Source of the DNA: JAPORY01 sp965215385
Lineage (GTDB): Bacteria; Pseudomonadota; Alphaproteobacteria; Rhodobacterales; Rhodobacteraceae
Assembly (NCBI GenBank): GCA_965215385.1
Contig: OZ244059.1
Coordinates: 124,001-188,000 of the forward strand
Direction: 5' to 3'
DNA length: 64,000 bases
Shown here: one piece after another, positions 39,188 to 47,535 of the stretch
Layout: each line of letters opens with the position of its first letter
How positions within the stretch are numbered: position 1 is the first letter of the stretch
Notes under the pieces: generated by a model
Told to the model about the DNA's origin: nothing
What the model saw: the letters and a program-made list of their open reading frames with translations, nothing else
Databases searched by the model: none
Position numbers and translations under genes: made by a program

Positions 39188-39601
39188 ATGACGACGCCAG
39201 CCTTTGAGGACGTGGTATCAGACTTTGACTTCCTAGAGGATTGGGAAGATCGCTATCGCTACGTCATCGAACAAGGGAAAGCGATGGAGCCGCTTCATGA
39301 AACTATGAAGGTGCCTGCGACCAAGGTAAGCGGCTGTGCCAGCCGAGTTTGGCTAAAACATCGTGTCGAGGATGGTCACTGGTTCTTTGACGGCGAGAGT
39401 GATGCAATGATCGTAAACGGCCTCATTGCAATTTTGCGAAAGCTCTATAATGGCTTGCCGCTAAAGGAGGCTTTAGCAGTTGATGCCCACGCCGAACTCG
39501 TTCGAATTGGCCTTGCTGAACACTTGTCGGCGCAACGGTCAAATGGGTTAAATTCGATGATTGCGCGCATTCGTGCGTTGTTGCAGAGTGAAGTCGCTTA
39601 A
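39188..39601 (+). CDS. sufE: SufE/CsdE-family cysteine desulfurase partner
   Basis: SufE takes persulfide sulfur from SufS and passes it to the Fe-S scaffold. The 137-residue protein has the catalytic Cys in KVSGCASRVWL (about residue 50) and the expected surrounding fold (FDFLEDWEDRYRYVIEQGK at the start, then HWFFDGESDAMIVNGLIAIL). No other suf genes lie nearby. It overlaps the convergent DUF1638 gene by four bases at the 3' end. Confidence 0.92.
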   Translation: MTTPAFEDVVSDFDFLEDWEDRYRYVIEQGKAMEPLHETMKVPATKVSGCASRVWLKHRVEDGHWFFDGESDAMIVNGLIAILRKLYNGLPLKEALAVDAHAELVRIGLAEHLSAQRSNGLNSMIARIRALLQSEVA

Positions 39602-40290
39602 CTCTTCGCCCAGCTTTGAAGCGTTGTTGCTAAATCCCCGTAACCAGTTTGTCGCAACTCGAACTCAAGCCCGAGGCGGTTGGCATGGCTCCGAGCGATT
39701 GCTACCAAGTTCAGGTCGTCGGTTTGAGCTTGATAAACTAATTTGGTATAGTGGCCAAAATAGGTGTCGAGTAGTTCGGGATTACGATCCAATCCCAGAG
39801 GTTTCCAAACAAAGGCGTCGAACTGACGCACCAAAAAATCAGTCAGATAGAAGGCCGTGATTTCGTCATCGTGCTGAGCAAATAGTTCGTTTCCTTCAAA
39901 AAAACTGTAGCAATGTGGCCCTGAAATCATCTCAATACCGAGTTTGTCGCAGGCCTGCGCAAGTAGACCACCAGTGCCACAATCGCCATAGGCAACGAAG
40001 ATATTTTCGTAGCGGGCTCGGTGGGTTCGAACAGCTTTTTCAACGCCAGCCACAATCCGGTCGGGATAGAGGTGCCAGATTGCTGGCAGGCAGATGAGAT
40101 CAATTTGCTCCCATTGATTAGCCTCTTTGAGGTCGATAATTTCCCGAGCCAGTGCCCCGCAGGCAACTAGCAGGATACGGCCGCTGTCTCCGACAGTTAC
40201 GCCGTCGTGGGTTAAGTTGGTGTCGTCTAGCATTGGAACTTCACTTCGGGTCATCGGCGTACGGTCCAAGAGTTGATTAAGTCCCGTCAA
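39598..40290 (-). CDS. DUF1638 protein associated with corrinoid methyltransferases
   Basis: A 230-residue soluble protein of the DUF1638 family: ILLVACGALAREI, then DLICLPAIWHLYPDRI, FVAYGDCGTGG and MISGPHCYSFFEG. The family recurs beside MttB and corrinoid-protein genes, and its conserved Cys/His residues suggest a metal or cofactor role, but the biochemical function is unknown to me. It lies 155 bases downstream of the corrinoid protein gene on the same strand. Alternative starts at residues 13 and 20 would shorten it. Confidence 0.85.
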   Translation of the reverse strand: MTGLNQLLDRTPMTRSEVPMLDDTNLTHDGVTVGDSGRILLVACGALAREIIDLKEANQWEQIDLICLPAIWHLYPDRIVAGVEKAVRTHRARYENIFVAYGDCGTGGLLAQACDKLGIEMISGPHCYSFFEGNELFAQHDDEITAFYLTDFLVRQFDAFVWKPLGLDRNPELLDTYFGHYTKLVYQAQTDDLNLVAIARSHANRLGLEFELRQTGYGDLATTLQSWAKS

Positions 40291-40445
40291 TGGGTGTTAG
40301 GAGAAATTTTGAATGCGCCTCATGCCCAAAACGTGAACATACTTACCGCAAACAAGTTTAACTGATCATCACAAATAGAGTGTCACTGGCGATTTGAGGT
40401 TGATTTCACTTAACCACCTAAGCCAGCCAATAGATATGCACTAAC

Positions 40446-41156
40446 TTAGCTGGCAGCCCGTTGGTTATGCCGGTTGATAATGAATTGCTTGGCGGTCTCG
40501 ACGGCGACCGCGGCGTCCCGACAGTAGGCATCGGCGCCAATCGCCTTGCCAAAATCTTCGTTTAGGGGCGCACCGCCAACTAGGACAATATAATCATCAC
40601 GGATGCCGAGATCGACCATGGTGTCAATTACCACTTTCATGTAGGGCATGGTGGTGGTAAGCAGCGCCGACATCCCGAGAATGTCAGCGCCCTCGGCCTT
40701 GAGTGCCTCCAAGTAGTTTTCCACGGGATTGTTGATACCGAGGTCAATAACCTCAAAGCCGGCACCTTCCATCATCATCGACACCAGATTCTTACCAATA
40801 TCGTGGATGTCACCTTTTACAGTACCAATCACCATTTTGCCGATGGTTGGTGCTCCAGTTTCAGCCAAGAGCGGTTTGAGTATCGCCATACCGCCTTTCA
40901 TGGCGTTTGCGGCAAGGAGAACTTCGGGCACAAACAAGATACCATCCCGGAAGTCATCGCCGACAATCTTCATACCGCCGACGAGGGCCTCTGTGAGGAT
41001 ACGATACGGTGCCCACTCTCGTTCGAGTAAGATATTGACTCCTTCTTCGATTTCCTCCCTTAGCCCGTCGTAGAGGTCATCGAACATCTGCTGTACCAAC
41101 TCTTCATCGTCGAGTTCGGCAAGGATGATATCGTCTTCGGCCTCTTCGTCTGCCAT
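40446..41156 (-). CDS. Methyltransferase corrinoid protein (MtbC/MttC-like)
   Basis: It carries a cobamide that shuttles a methyl group between an MttB-type methyltransferase and an acceptor methyltransferase. The 236-residue protein has the helical cap domain of methionine-synthase type (about residues 15-100) and then a Rossmann B12 domain with the cobalt-ligating GDIHDIGKNLV (DxHxxG), GMSALLTTTMPYM and VGGAPLNEDFGKAIGADAY. The N-terminus is unusually acidic. The homocysteine methyltransferase gene upstream on the same strand was probably its operon partner before the 3.6-kb element landed between them. Confidence 0.95.
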   Translation of the reverse strand: MADEEAEDDIILAELDDEELVQQMFDDLYDGLREEIEEGVNILLEREWAPYRILTEALVGGMKIVGDDFRDGILFVPEVLLAANAMKGGMAILKPLLAETGAPTIGKMVIGTVKGDIHDIGKNLVSMMMEGAGFEVIDLGINNPVENYLEALKAEGADILGMSALLTTTMPYMKVVIDTMVDLGIRDDYIVLVGGAPLNEDFGKAIGADAYCRDAAVAVETAKQFIINRHNQRAAS

Positions 41157-41565
41157 AGTTATCGCTCCAACGGTGCGTTCAGAAACCTACCATAACGCTT
41201 GCCTAACTGCGCCATTGTGTTTGACAGGTGCAATTCAGTTACGACATGCTTTTGTCTTTATACGACCAAGATAAGGGTTGATGCCCCGTTAGAACAGACC
41301 TTTACTCACGAAATCGACTTCGGACCGATGACGGGCTCCGTATTTGGATGAACCGCTGTACTATCGTCCCGAACTTGCCTTATTCGATGATATATTCGCG
41401 GCGACGAATAGCGTGTTGGTTCGCCAAACTTCTCGTACCCAAGTTTTATGCCACGAAATCCGGCTAGTTTTTCGTAACTGGCTTTGCCAACGATAACCCA
41501 ATATTGTGAACCGTAGAGCAGTCACGCTAACGGTGCGCTGCGAAGTGTATCGGGGCCTTTATTTT
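41157..41565. other. Upstream region of the corrinoid protein gene up to the inserted element
   Basis: About 410 bases with no gene and no cobalamin riboswitch that I can recognise. It holds the present promoter, if any, for the corrinoid protein gene, now cut off from the homocysteine methyltransferase gene by the inserted element. Confidence 0.4.
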
Positions 41566-41587
41566 GGGAATTATGTAGCTGAATCCG
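41566..41587 (+). repeat. Left terminal inverted repeat of the IS1595-type element
   Basis: A 22-base perfect inverted match to 45149-45170. It lies 139 bases from the nearest coding end (the small minus-strand gene). Confidence 0.9.
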
Positions 41588-41704
41588 TAGGGGTACCGAT
41601 TAGTCTATAACTCCCCACTTGCGAAGGCAATTTGTAAGATAGTTGATCCGCGCATAACATTCTCTTAGATTTTCATAGATCGTCGATCCATCATCAAACG
41701 AAGG

Positions 41705-41902
41705 CTATAAATTTTTATTTGGAGGCTGGAAGTCGGTAGCCGAATGATTTTCAATGGATAAATTTCTGGCCAAATCAACAACAGTTTTTCCATGAATTAA
41801 TTGTTCAGCAATTTTGTCTGCCTTAGTCTTAAGGTCTTTGGCCTCTTTTCGATTGCTAATTAATTCATCTAAAGTCGCAATTCTGCACTCGTCGTGCGTC
41901 AT
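41705..41902 (-). CDS. Small helical protein inside the element, unknown function
   Basis: A 65-residue protein, MTHDECRIATLDELISNRKE and on, mostly charged helix with no recognised domain. A strong AAGGAAGAG ribosome binding site lies just before the ATG, which supports translation. It is the only minus-strand gene in the element and diverges from the transposase, so the two share a promoter region. By position it could be a controller or accessory protein of the cargo, but nothing in the sequence proves that. Confidence 0.65.
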   Translation of the reverse strand: MTHDECRIATLDELISNRKEAKDLKTKADKIAEQLIHGKTVVDLARNLSIENHSATDFQPPNKNL

Positions 41903-42044
41903 GGTCTCTTCCTTTGATGGGGCAGTAAACTCCATGCAGACTACACACCAAATACAGAAAATGTCCAACCGATTTTTCTGCTAATGCCCCTTGACATTAA
42001 ACACAAAAGAACATATCTTAATCCGCAACGAACGGAGATTCGAT

Positions 42045-42974
42045 ATGCCAAAAGCCAAAGGAACAGCCGAAACGATCAGCCTCACGCAACTGATACGCAA
42101 GTTCCCCGATGATGACGCCGGCATCAAGTGGCTGGAGAAAAATCGCTGGAATGGTAAACCGGTTTGCGGGCATTGCGGATGCATGGATAAGGTCAGTGAC
42201 GCGCCGAGCAAGAAACATGCCTACTGGTGCGGGGAATGCCGTGAACATTTCACAGTGAAAACCAACACAATCTTGCACGGAACACGGACCAGCTTACAGA
42301 ATTGGATGATTGCGATTTACAGCGTCATGACGGCTCGCAAAGGCGTCAGCGCAATGCAGTTGAGCAAGGAATTAGGGGTTCAATATCGGACGGCTTGGTT
42401 TATGCTCCACCGCATTCGGAAAGCCTGCAAAACGGGTGAATTCAAGCTGGAAGGCGTTGTCGAGATGGACGAAGCCTACATTGGTGGAAAAGAATCCAAC
42501 AAGCACGCTGACAAGAAGCTGAATGCAGGACGGGGTGCGGTCGGCAAAACCCCTGTCATTGATGCGCGGGAACGCAAGGGTAAAACGATTGCCAAGCCTA
42601 TTGACAAGCCGAATAGGGAAACTGCACGGCAGATTGCCAGCGAAACAGTTCAACCGGGATCCGTAATCTACACGGACGAGTCAGGCATCTACAATGATCT
42701 GCCCTTTGCACATGACACCGTAAACCATTCTATTGGCGAGTATGTACGCGGCGAGGTTCACACGAACAGCATGGAGAGCGTCTGGGCGGTCTTCAAGCGG
42801 TCAGTTCACGGAACTTGGCACCATGTCTCGCCGAAGCATCTGCATCGCCATTTGAACAAAGCGACCATGCGGTTGAACGACGGGAATGTGCGGGCGGATA
42901 CGGTAGATCGCATGGACGCGCTGGCGCGCAACATGGGTGGCAAGCGGATCAGATACAGGGAGTTGGACGGATGA
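42045..42974 (+). CDS. IS1595-family transposase (ISXO2-like)
   Basis: The 309-residue transposase has an N-terminal zinc ribbon (CGHCG and WCGEC), a helix-turn-helix-like middle (SAMQLSKELGVQYRTAWFML) and an ISXO2-like catalytic domain. The acidic residues are in VVEMDEAYIGGKE, VIYTDESGIY and HTNSMESVWAVFKRS. It appears intact. The ATG at 42045 follows CGGAG. Its stop overlaps the methyltransferase start (ATGA), so cargo translation is coupled to the transposase. Confidence 0.95.
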   Translation: MPKAKGTAETISLTQLIRKFPDDDAGIKWLEKNRWNGKPVCGHCGCMDKVSDAPSKKHAYWCGECREHFTVKTNTILHGTRTSLQNWMIAIYSVMTARKGVSAMQLSKELGVQYRTAWFMLHRIRKACKTGEFKLEGVVEMDEAYIGGKESNKHADKKLNAGRGAVGKTPVIDARERKGKTIAKPIDKPNRETARQIASETVQPGSVIYTDESGIYNDLPFAHDTVNHSIGEYVRGEVHTNSMESVWAVFKRSVHGTWHHVSPKHLHRHLNKATMRLNDGNVRADTVDRMDALARNMGGKRIRYRELDG

Positions 42975-44212
42975 GTGGAGCAGCACAAGCTGCTGTTCAG
43001 GAAGTTGCAGGTGATTGGACATTTCGCGCAGCAGACACGAAGCAGATCACGCATGGAATTCATGCATATCCTGCTATGATGATTCCACAAATTGCCCAAC
43101 GACTCATTCAAACTTACGGACGCAAAGGCGCGTTTTTGTTTGATCCTTACTGTGGATCAGGAACAACTCTTCTTGAAGGGATGCTCGCAGGTGCAAAGAC
43201 GGCAGGAACAGACCTAAACCCACTGGCGCGGCTTATCGCCCGCGTTAAAACAACACCGGTTAATATGATCGCCCTTGACCAAGCAATTACCCAGTTTCCC
43301 AACACGGCTTCACGTGGCGATTTTGCGGTCCCCAATATCCCAAATATTGATTACTGGTTTTCGTCAGAAGCGCAGCGTGATCTAGCGGCAATCCGCGAAT
43401 ACATCAATAATATATCTGACAATAGCATAGCTAACGTGTTCCGCGTAGCTTTTAGTCTAACTGTGCGCAAAACCTCGTGGACGCGCAAATCTGAGTTCAA
43501 GCTATATCGCATGACAAAACGCCAGATTGACAACCATTGCCCCGATCCGTTTGCATTGATGCGCCAATTTCTTTTGGAAATGCGCCGCTCTCTTCAAGCG
43601 CTTAATGGCGTTGTTTCTAATAATGTTTCCTTGCCAAAAATATACAAGTTTAACACGGTCATAAAAGTTCCGGCAAAAATCCCCCCAGTTAATTTGGTGA
43701 TCACATCTCCGCCCTACGGAGATTCAAGAACGACCGTTGCGTACGGGCAATTCTGCCGATTGTCATCACAATGGCTTGGTTATGCAGAAGCAAGCCATGT
43801 GGACAACATGCTCATGGGCGGTGATAAGGTGAAATCATTGCCAATATTTAGGGTAGAAGAGCTTGACCGGGTTATTGCTGGAATAGCAAAAATTCACCAG
43901 GTGCGCGCTCGCGAAGTCGCCGCTTTCTTTGCCGACTATCGTTCTTCTATAAGCAACGTGGCCCGTGCGATGGCTATTGGAGGTTACGCTTGTTATGTGG
44001 TGGGAAATCGCACAGTTAAAAAGCATACGGTTCCAACTGCGGAAGCGACAGCAGCGTTTTTTAAGGAAAATGGCTTCGAGATTGTCGGTGTTGGTCAGCG
44101 TGATATACCAAACAAACGGATGCCAGCCGTTAATTCTCCTAGCAACGTTCCAGGCAAGGTTGGACGGACCATGACAGCAGAACAAATTGTTATTTGCCGG
44201 AAAGCTGGATAG
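42971..44212 (+). CDS. DNA methyltransferase, probable N4-cytosine type, of the element's RM system
   Basis: The 413-residue protein modifies DNA with S-adenosylmethionine. It has HAYPAMMIPQIAQRLI and the SAM motif FLFDPYCGSGTTLLEG (residues 55-70), and the catalytic motif ITSPPYGDS near residue 240. TSPPY is typical of N4-cytosine enzymes, matching the chemistry of MvaI/BcnI partners. It starts within the transposase stop codon and ends two bases before the endonuclease gene. The frame is open upstream through the transposase gene, but homology begins at 42971. Confidence 0.9.
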   Translation: MSGAAQAAVQEVAGDWTFRAADTKQITHGIHAYPAMMIPQIAQRLIQTYGRKGAFLFDPYCGSGTTLLEGMLAGAKTAGTDLNPLARLIARVKTTPVNMIALDQAITQFPNTASRGDFAVPNIPNIDYWFSSEAQRDLAAIREYINNISDNSIANVFRVAFSLTVRKTSWTRKSEFKLYRMTKRQIDNHCPDPFALMRQFLLEMRRSLQALNGVVSNNVSLPKIYKFNTVIKVPAKIPPVNLVITSPPYGDSRTTVAYGQFCRLSSQWLGYAEASHVDNMLMGGDKVKSLPIFRVEELDRVIAGIAKIHQVRAREVAAFFADYRSSISNVARAMAIGGYACYVVGNRTVKKHTVPTAEATAAFFKENGFEIVGVGQRDIPNKRMPAVNSPSNVPGKVGRTMTAEQIVICRKAG

Positions 44213-44214
44213 TC

Positions 44215-44928
44215 ATGCGCGTTTCTGATCTGCAACAGCTTTTGCAAGAACTCCACGAAGTGGGATTTGTTCAGTCGGAACGGAGAGGGCCAACCGGGAT
44301 AGGTCACACACTTGAAACTTGGTTGGGCGTTTCAGAAAACAATCTTCCAATACCAGACATAGGCGGGCGAACGGAGATTAAGGCCACTCGTAGCGCGTCC
44401 GCCAACCTTATTACGCTTTTTACGTTTAACAAGTCAGCGTGGCGGAAGCCTCAAGCTGAAATTATTAACCGATGGGGATACATCGACAAAAAACGAGGGC
44501 GTCCAGCACTTTATAGCACAATATCAACAGCAACACCGAACCAACAGGGGCTGCAAGTGGTTTTGCCCGACACATCTGAGACAATCTTGCTTGTCCACGC
44601 TGAATCGAGAGAAGTTCTTGCATCGTGGGATTTGTTTCACATAGTTGGGAAATTCGTGACCAAGTTCGAGCGACTGTTACTTGTCCACGCCGAATCTCGT
44701 TATGCAGATAGAATAGAAGAATTTCATTATCATACTGCTTTGCTTTTGTCGGAGCCAAGTGCGCAAACCTTCCGAGATTGCTTTTTGGCAAGTAAAGTAT
44801 TCATTGATATCCGAATGCACTTGAAAGATTCTGGATCTGTGCGCAATCATGGGACTGGGTTTCGTGTGCATGAGAACGAGCTACCTAGCTTATTTGGACG
44901 CTCGCAAAACTTGTTAAGAAAAGATTGA
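44215..44928 (+). CDS. MvaI/BcnI-family type II restriction endonuclease
   Basis: The 237-residue protein resembles the MvaI/BcnI family, which acts as a monomer on CCNGG-type sites. The landmark is GPTGIGHTLETWLGVSENN, followed by the catalytic strand PDIGGRTEIKATR (Asp then Glu-x-Lys). It lies two bases after the methyltransferase gene in the expected RM arrangement. The exact site cannot be read from sequence. It looks intact. Confidence 0.88.
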   Translation: MRVSDLQQLLQELHEVGFVQSERRGPTGIGHTLETWLGVSENNLPIPDIGGRTEIKATRSASANLITLFTFNKSAWRKPQAEIINRWGYIDKKRGRPALYSTISTATPNQQGLQVVLPDTSETILLVHAESREVLASWDLFHIVGKFVTKFERLLLVHAESRYADRIEEFHYHTALLLSEPSAQTFRDCFLASKVFIDIRMHLKDSGSVRNHGTGFRVHENELPSLFGRSQNLLRKD

Positions 44929-44943
44929 TAAGAGAAATACGAC

Positions 44944-45135
44944 ATGACCAAGTCAAGACGCATTACGGCATCAGACGAATTGCCCGACAAGCCGGATCGC
45001 AAGCCAGTGAAGCTTGATGATTTTACGGCAGCTATGCAGCAGTTGATGGCGGCCAAGCCAAGCACGAAAAGCGAGAATCGCGAGCCAACCCGCCGTGAAT
45101 TAAATCAAAAATTCAAAATGACGCGCCGTGATTAA
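44944..45135 (+). CDS. Small basic protein at the right end of the element
   Basis: A 63-residue Lys/Arg-rich protein, MTKSRRITASDELPDKPDRK at the start and REPTRRELNQKFKMTRRD at the end, 15 bases after the endonuclease stop, with AAGAGAA upstream of the ATG. No domain is recognised. It ends 14 bases before the right inverted repeat. The close spacing suggests it is the last gene of the element's operon. Confidence 0.6.
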   Translation: MTKSRRITASDELPDKPDRKPVKLDDFTAAMQQLMAAKPSTKSENREPTRRELNQKFKMTRRD

Positions 45136-45148
45136 GCGGCCACTCCTG

Positions 45149-45170
45149 CGGATTCAGCTACATAATTCCC
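45149..45170 (-). repeat. Right terminal inverted repeat of the IS1595-type element
   Basis: Perfect 22-base inverted copy of 41566-41587. The outer edge at 45170 abuts the octamer TTTACTTT, which contains the stop codon of the neighbouring minus-strand gene. Confidence 0.9.
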
Positions 45171-45171
45171 T

Positions 45172-46185
45172 TTACTTTCGCCGTTGTCGTCGCCGAGCAC
45201 GAGCGGGTACGTTGGCACCGTTAGTTCCGTCGCTATCAGAAGAAAACTCGCCAATTCGACTGACGATTTCACTTAATTCTGGCGGATCAACCCTGGGTCG
45301 AGTGTCCAACGCCGTACGCATCATAGCAAGGTGTGCGGGCGTCGTGCCACAGCAACCGCCGATAATTCGGGCTCCTGCGTTCCGCGCCAGTTCGGCATAA
45401 TCTGCCATCAACTCTGGAGAGCCATCATAGATGATACTGCCGTCGACATATCTTGGGATACCGGCATTACCTTTGGCGATGATGGGGCGGGAACTATCAA
45501 GCGTGTCGAATGACAAAATGGTTCGCAATAGATCGGCTGCGCCGGTACCGCAATTCGCACCGAATGCGAGGGGTGGGTTTGGTAGTTCATCGACTAGCTT
45601 CCCCATTGCCACCGTGGTTACTCCCATCATGGTTCTACCGGCCGTATCGAAGCTCATGGTGCCAACCCACGGTAGGTGAGCGCGTTCGAAGGCTTCAGCG
45701 GCGGCCGCATACTCCTCCGGCGCACTGATGGTTTCGAGCCAGGCGACATCAACCCCGCCTTCTTTGAGCCCGTCAGCCTGTTCATGAAACATCTCTACCG
45801 CCAGTGTGTGCGACAGATTACCGATTGGTTCCATGATTTCTCCAGTTGGGCCGACTGAGCCAGCCACAACAATCTGTCGATCACATTTGTCAGCGACTTC
45901 GCGTGCCAATTCTGCACCCAACCGATTAAGTTTCCGAACTTGATTCTGAGCGTTATGCAGTTTCAATCGCGCGGCATTGCCACCAAAGGTATTGGTCAAA
46001 AACAAGTCACTGCCAGCATCAATGTTATCTTGATAGAGCTTCGTAATTTTCTCGGTAGCCGTTTCGTTCCAGAGTTCTGGTGCATCCCCTGAATTCAACC
46101 CCATATTAAACAGGTTGGTTCCGGTAGCCCCGTCAGCAAGGATTACCGCTTGGTCGTTTAGCATTTTTGAAAGTGCGTCAGTCAT
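45172..46185 (-). CDS. Homocysteine S-methyltransferase family protein (betaine-homocysteine/corrinoid-linked type)
   Basis: A zinc-dependent TIM barrel that methylates homocysteine or another thiol acceptor, or works with the corrinoid protein. The 337-residue protein starts with ILADGATGTNLFNMGL. Zinc ligands are the Cys in LAFGANCGTG and the pair in IIGGCCGTTPAH. It ends in a basic tail (RARRRQRRK) immediately before the inserted element, whose target site overlaps the stop codon, so the original C-terminus could have been slightly altered. It was probably cotranscribed with the corrinoid and DUF1638 genes. Confidence 0.9.
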   Translation of the reverse strand: MTDALSKMLNDQAVILADGATGTNLFNMGLNSGDAPELWNETATEKITKLYQDNIDAGSDLFLTNTFGGNAARLKLHNAQNQVRKLNRLGAELAREVADKCDRQIVVAGSVGPTGEIMEPIGNLSHTLAVEMFHEQADGLKEGGVDVAWLETISAPEEYAAAAEAFERAHLPWVGTMSFDTAGRTMMGVTTVAMGKLVDELPNPPLAFGANCGTGAADLLRTILSFDTLDSSRPIIAKGNAGIPRYVDGSIIYDGSPELMADYAELARNAGARIIGGCCGTTPAHLAMMRTALDTRPRVDPPELSEIVSRIGEFSSDSDGTNGANVPARARRRQRRK

Positions 46186-46266
46186 TGCGCGTCATTTTTG
46201 ATAACGGGGTCCAATCGGGATGAAAGCAGGGTAGAAGTCGTTAGTCAGGCAGATGGTGATGATCAA

Positions 46267-47184
46267 TTATTCGCCGATGCGACTAAGTTGGTAGGGGACC
46301 GACTGATATATTTCGTTTATCCAGTTGCCATAGAGGAGGTGGCCATGACTGCGCCAACGATTTTCCGGGGCGCGATTCGGATCATCATCAGGGAAGTAGT
46401 TCACCGGTAACTTGGTGTTTTGCGCATCTTTCCCTTTGTCTCTGGCATATTCTCCCGCAAGGGAGTGGCTATCGTATTCAAAGTGATTCATGATGTATAG
46501 AGTGCGGTGATCTGGGTCCTCTATCAGTCCCGGCCCCGTGATGTCCGAACCCAATAGAATGGGCAAGCCATTTGCGTGGAGATCTGACGCCAATACTTGC
46601 GTCCAGCGCGAGACCGGCACGATGCAATTATCGGAGAAGCCCCGCAAGTATGGTGAAGACGGCACGAGATTCGTCTGCCGAAAGCAACCCGATAGCTTTT
46701 CACCCAAGATATGCTTTGGCACGCCATGAAAGTAGTAAAGCATTGCCATAGCTCCCCAGCAAACGCCAAGCGTTGAGTGAACATTGGACTGTGTCCAGTC
46801 CATCACCTCAATCATCTCTTCCCAGTAGGTGACGTCTTCAAAGGCCAAGTGCTCGATTGGTGCGCCGGTAATGATCAAACCATCAAATTTTTGATCGCGA
46901 ACCGCACTGAAGGGACGGTAAAACCGCATCATGTGTTCACGCGAGGTATGCTTCGACTCATGATGGGACATACGGATAAAGCTGATTTCGATCTGGAGCG
47001 GCCCCGCGCCAATCAAACTTGCAAATTGCACTTCTGTCTGAATTTTTGTCGGCATGAGATTGAGTAAGCCGATACGCAAGGGACGAATATCTTGGCGCAG
47101 CGCAGTATCTTCGGACATCAGCGGTACGCCTTCAGCTTTCAGATTTGAAAACTCAGGATGATCGGCGGGTAACTTAATCGGCAT
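46267..47184 (-). CDS. metA: Homoserine O-acyltransferase MetA
   Basis: MetA activates homoserine with succinyl- or acetyl-CoA at the first committed step of methionine synthesis. The ATG at 47184 gives the usual start MPIKLPADHPEFSNLKAEGV (305 residues); a six-residue extension is open. Catalytic Cys lies in HSTLGVCWGAMAMLYY and the His/Glu pair in MNHFEYDS. LNLMPTKIQTEVQFASLIG is a family landmark. I could not find a SAM riboswitch upstream. It lies next to the methyl-transfer gene, fitting a methionine/one-carbon neighbourhood. Confidence 0.95.
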   Translation of the reverse strand: MPIKLPADHPEFSNLKAEGVPLMSEDTALRQDIRPLRIGLLNLMPTKIQTEVQFASLIGAGPLQIEISFIRMSHHESKHTSREHMMRFYRPFSAVRDQKFDGLIITGAPIEHLAFEDVTYWEEMIEVMDWTQSNVHSTLGVCWGAMAMLYYFHGVPKHILGEKLSGCFRQTNLVPSSPYLRGFSDNCIVPVSRWTQVLASDLHANGLPILLGSDITGPGLIEDPDHRTLYIMNHFEYDSHSLAGEYARDKGKDAQNTKLPVNYFPDDDPNRAPENRWRSHGHLLYGNWINEIYQSVPYQLSRIGE

Positions 47185-47464
47185 GAATTTTGCTCGGCGC
47201 AAGATTAATTGTTGAGGTAATAGTCATTGGATTTGAATAGGCAAGAACAAGGGGATTGATTGCTTCAGCGTAACTAGGATGGCTATATAACAACGATGTG
47301 CGTATAATTTAACGCAAACCAATACCCATCCATCAAACTGACGCCAAGTTAGATTCGATGATGCGCTTGTTGGTTCTGCATTCTGCTACTATTTCTTGAC
47401 TTTGACGGTATATCCGAATTCTGAAGTGCGCAACCAATTCAAAATTGCGGTAGTGTCGCAGTTT

Positions 47465-47535
47465 AAATTCACTCTTGCCTTACCGATGGCACCGGTGGTA
47501 GGGTGAGAGCCGTAAAACAATTGGAGGATTCTATT
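47465..47535 (+). promoter_or_regulatory. Conserved leader of cassette A
   Basis: These 71 bases align closely with 60844-60913 of cassette B: AAATTCACTCTT, CCGA-GGCA, GTAG-GTG and the ribosome binding site TTGGAGGATTC just before the ATG. Conservation in otherwise diverged cassettes suggests promoter plus translation start. Exact -35/-10 boxes are not certain. Confidence 0.65.

Larger units (their letters stand above)
41566..45170 (+). mobile_element. 3.6-kb IS1595-type element carrying a restriction-modification cargo
   Basis: The ends are an inverted repeat. The left end at 41566-41587 matches the reverse complement of 45149-45170 over 22 bases without mismatch (beginning GGGAATTATGTAGCTGAATC), and a weaker match continues inward. 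The flanking octamers TTTATTTT (41558-41565) and TTTACTTT (45171-45178) agree at 7 of 8 positions, fitting the 8-bp duplication of the IS1595 family. Inside are a minus-strand small gene, an ISXO2-like transposase, a DNA methyltransferase, an MvaI/BcnI-type endonuclease and a small basic protein. The right junction falls at the stop codon of the homocysteine methyltransferase gene. Confidence 0.9.

Noticed and set aside
47185..47448. Possible SAM-type riboswitch upstream of metA
   Set aside because: I could not find the conserved stems or loops of SAM-II or other SAM classes in this stretch. A covariance-model search would settle it.
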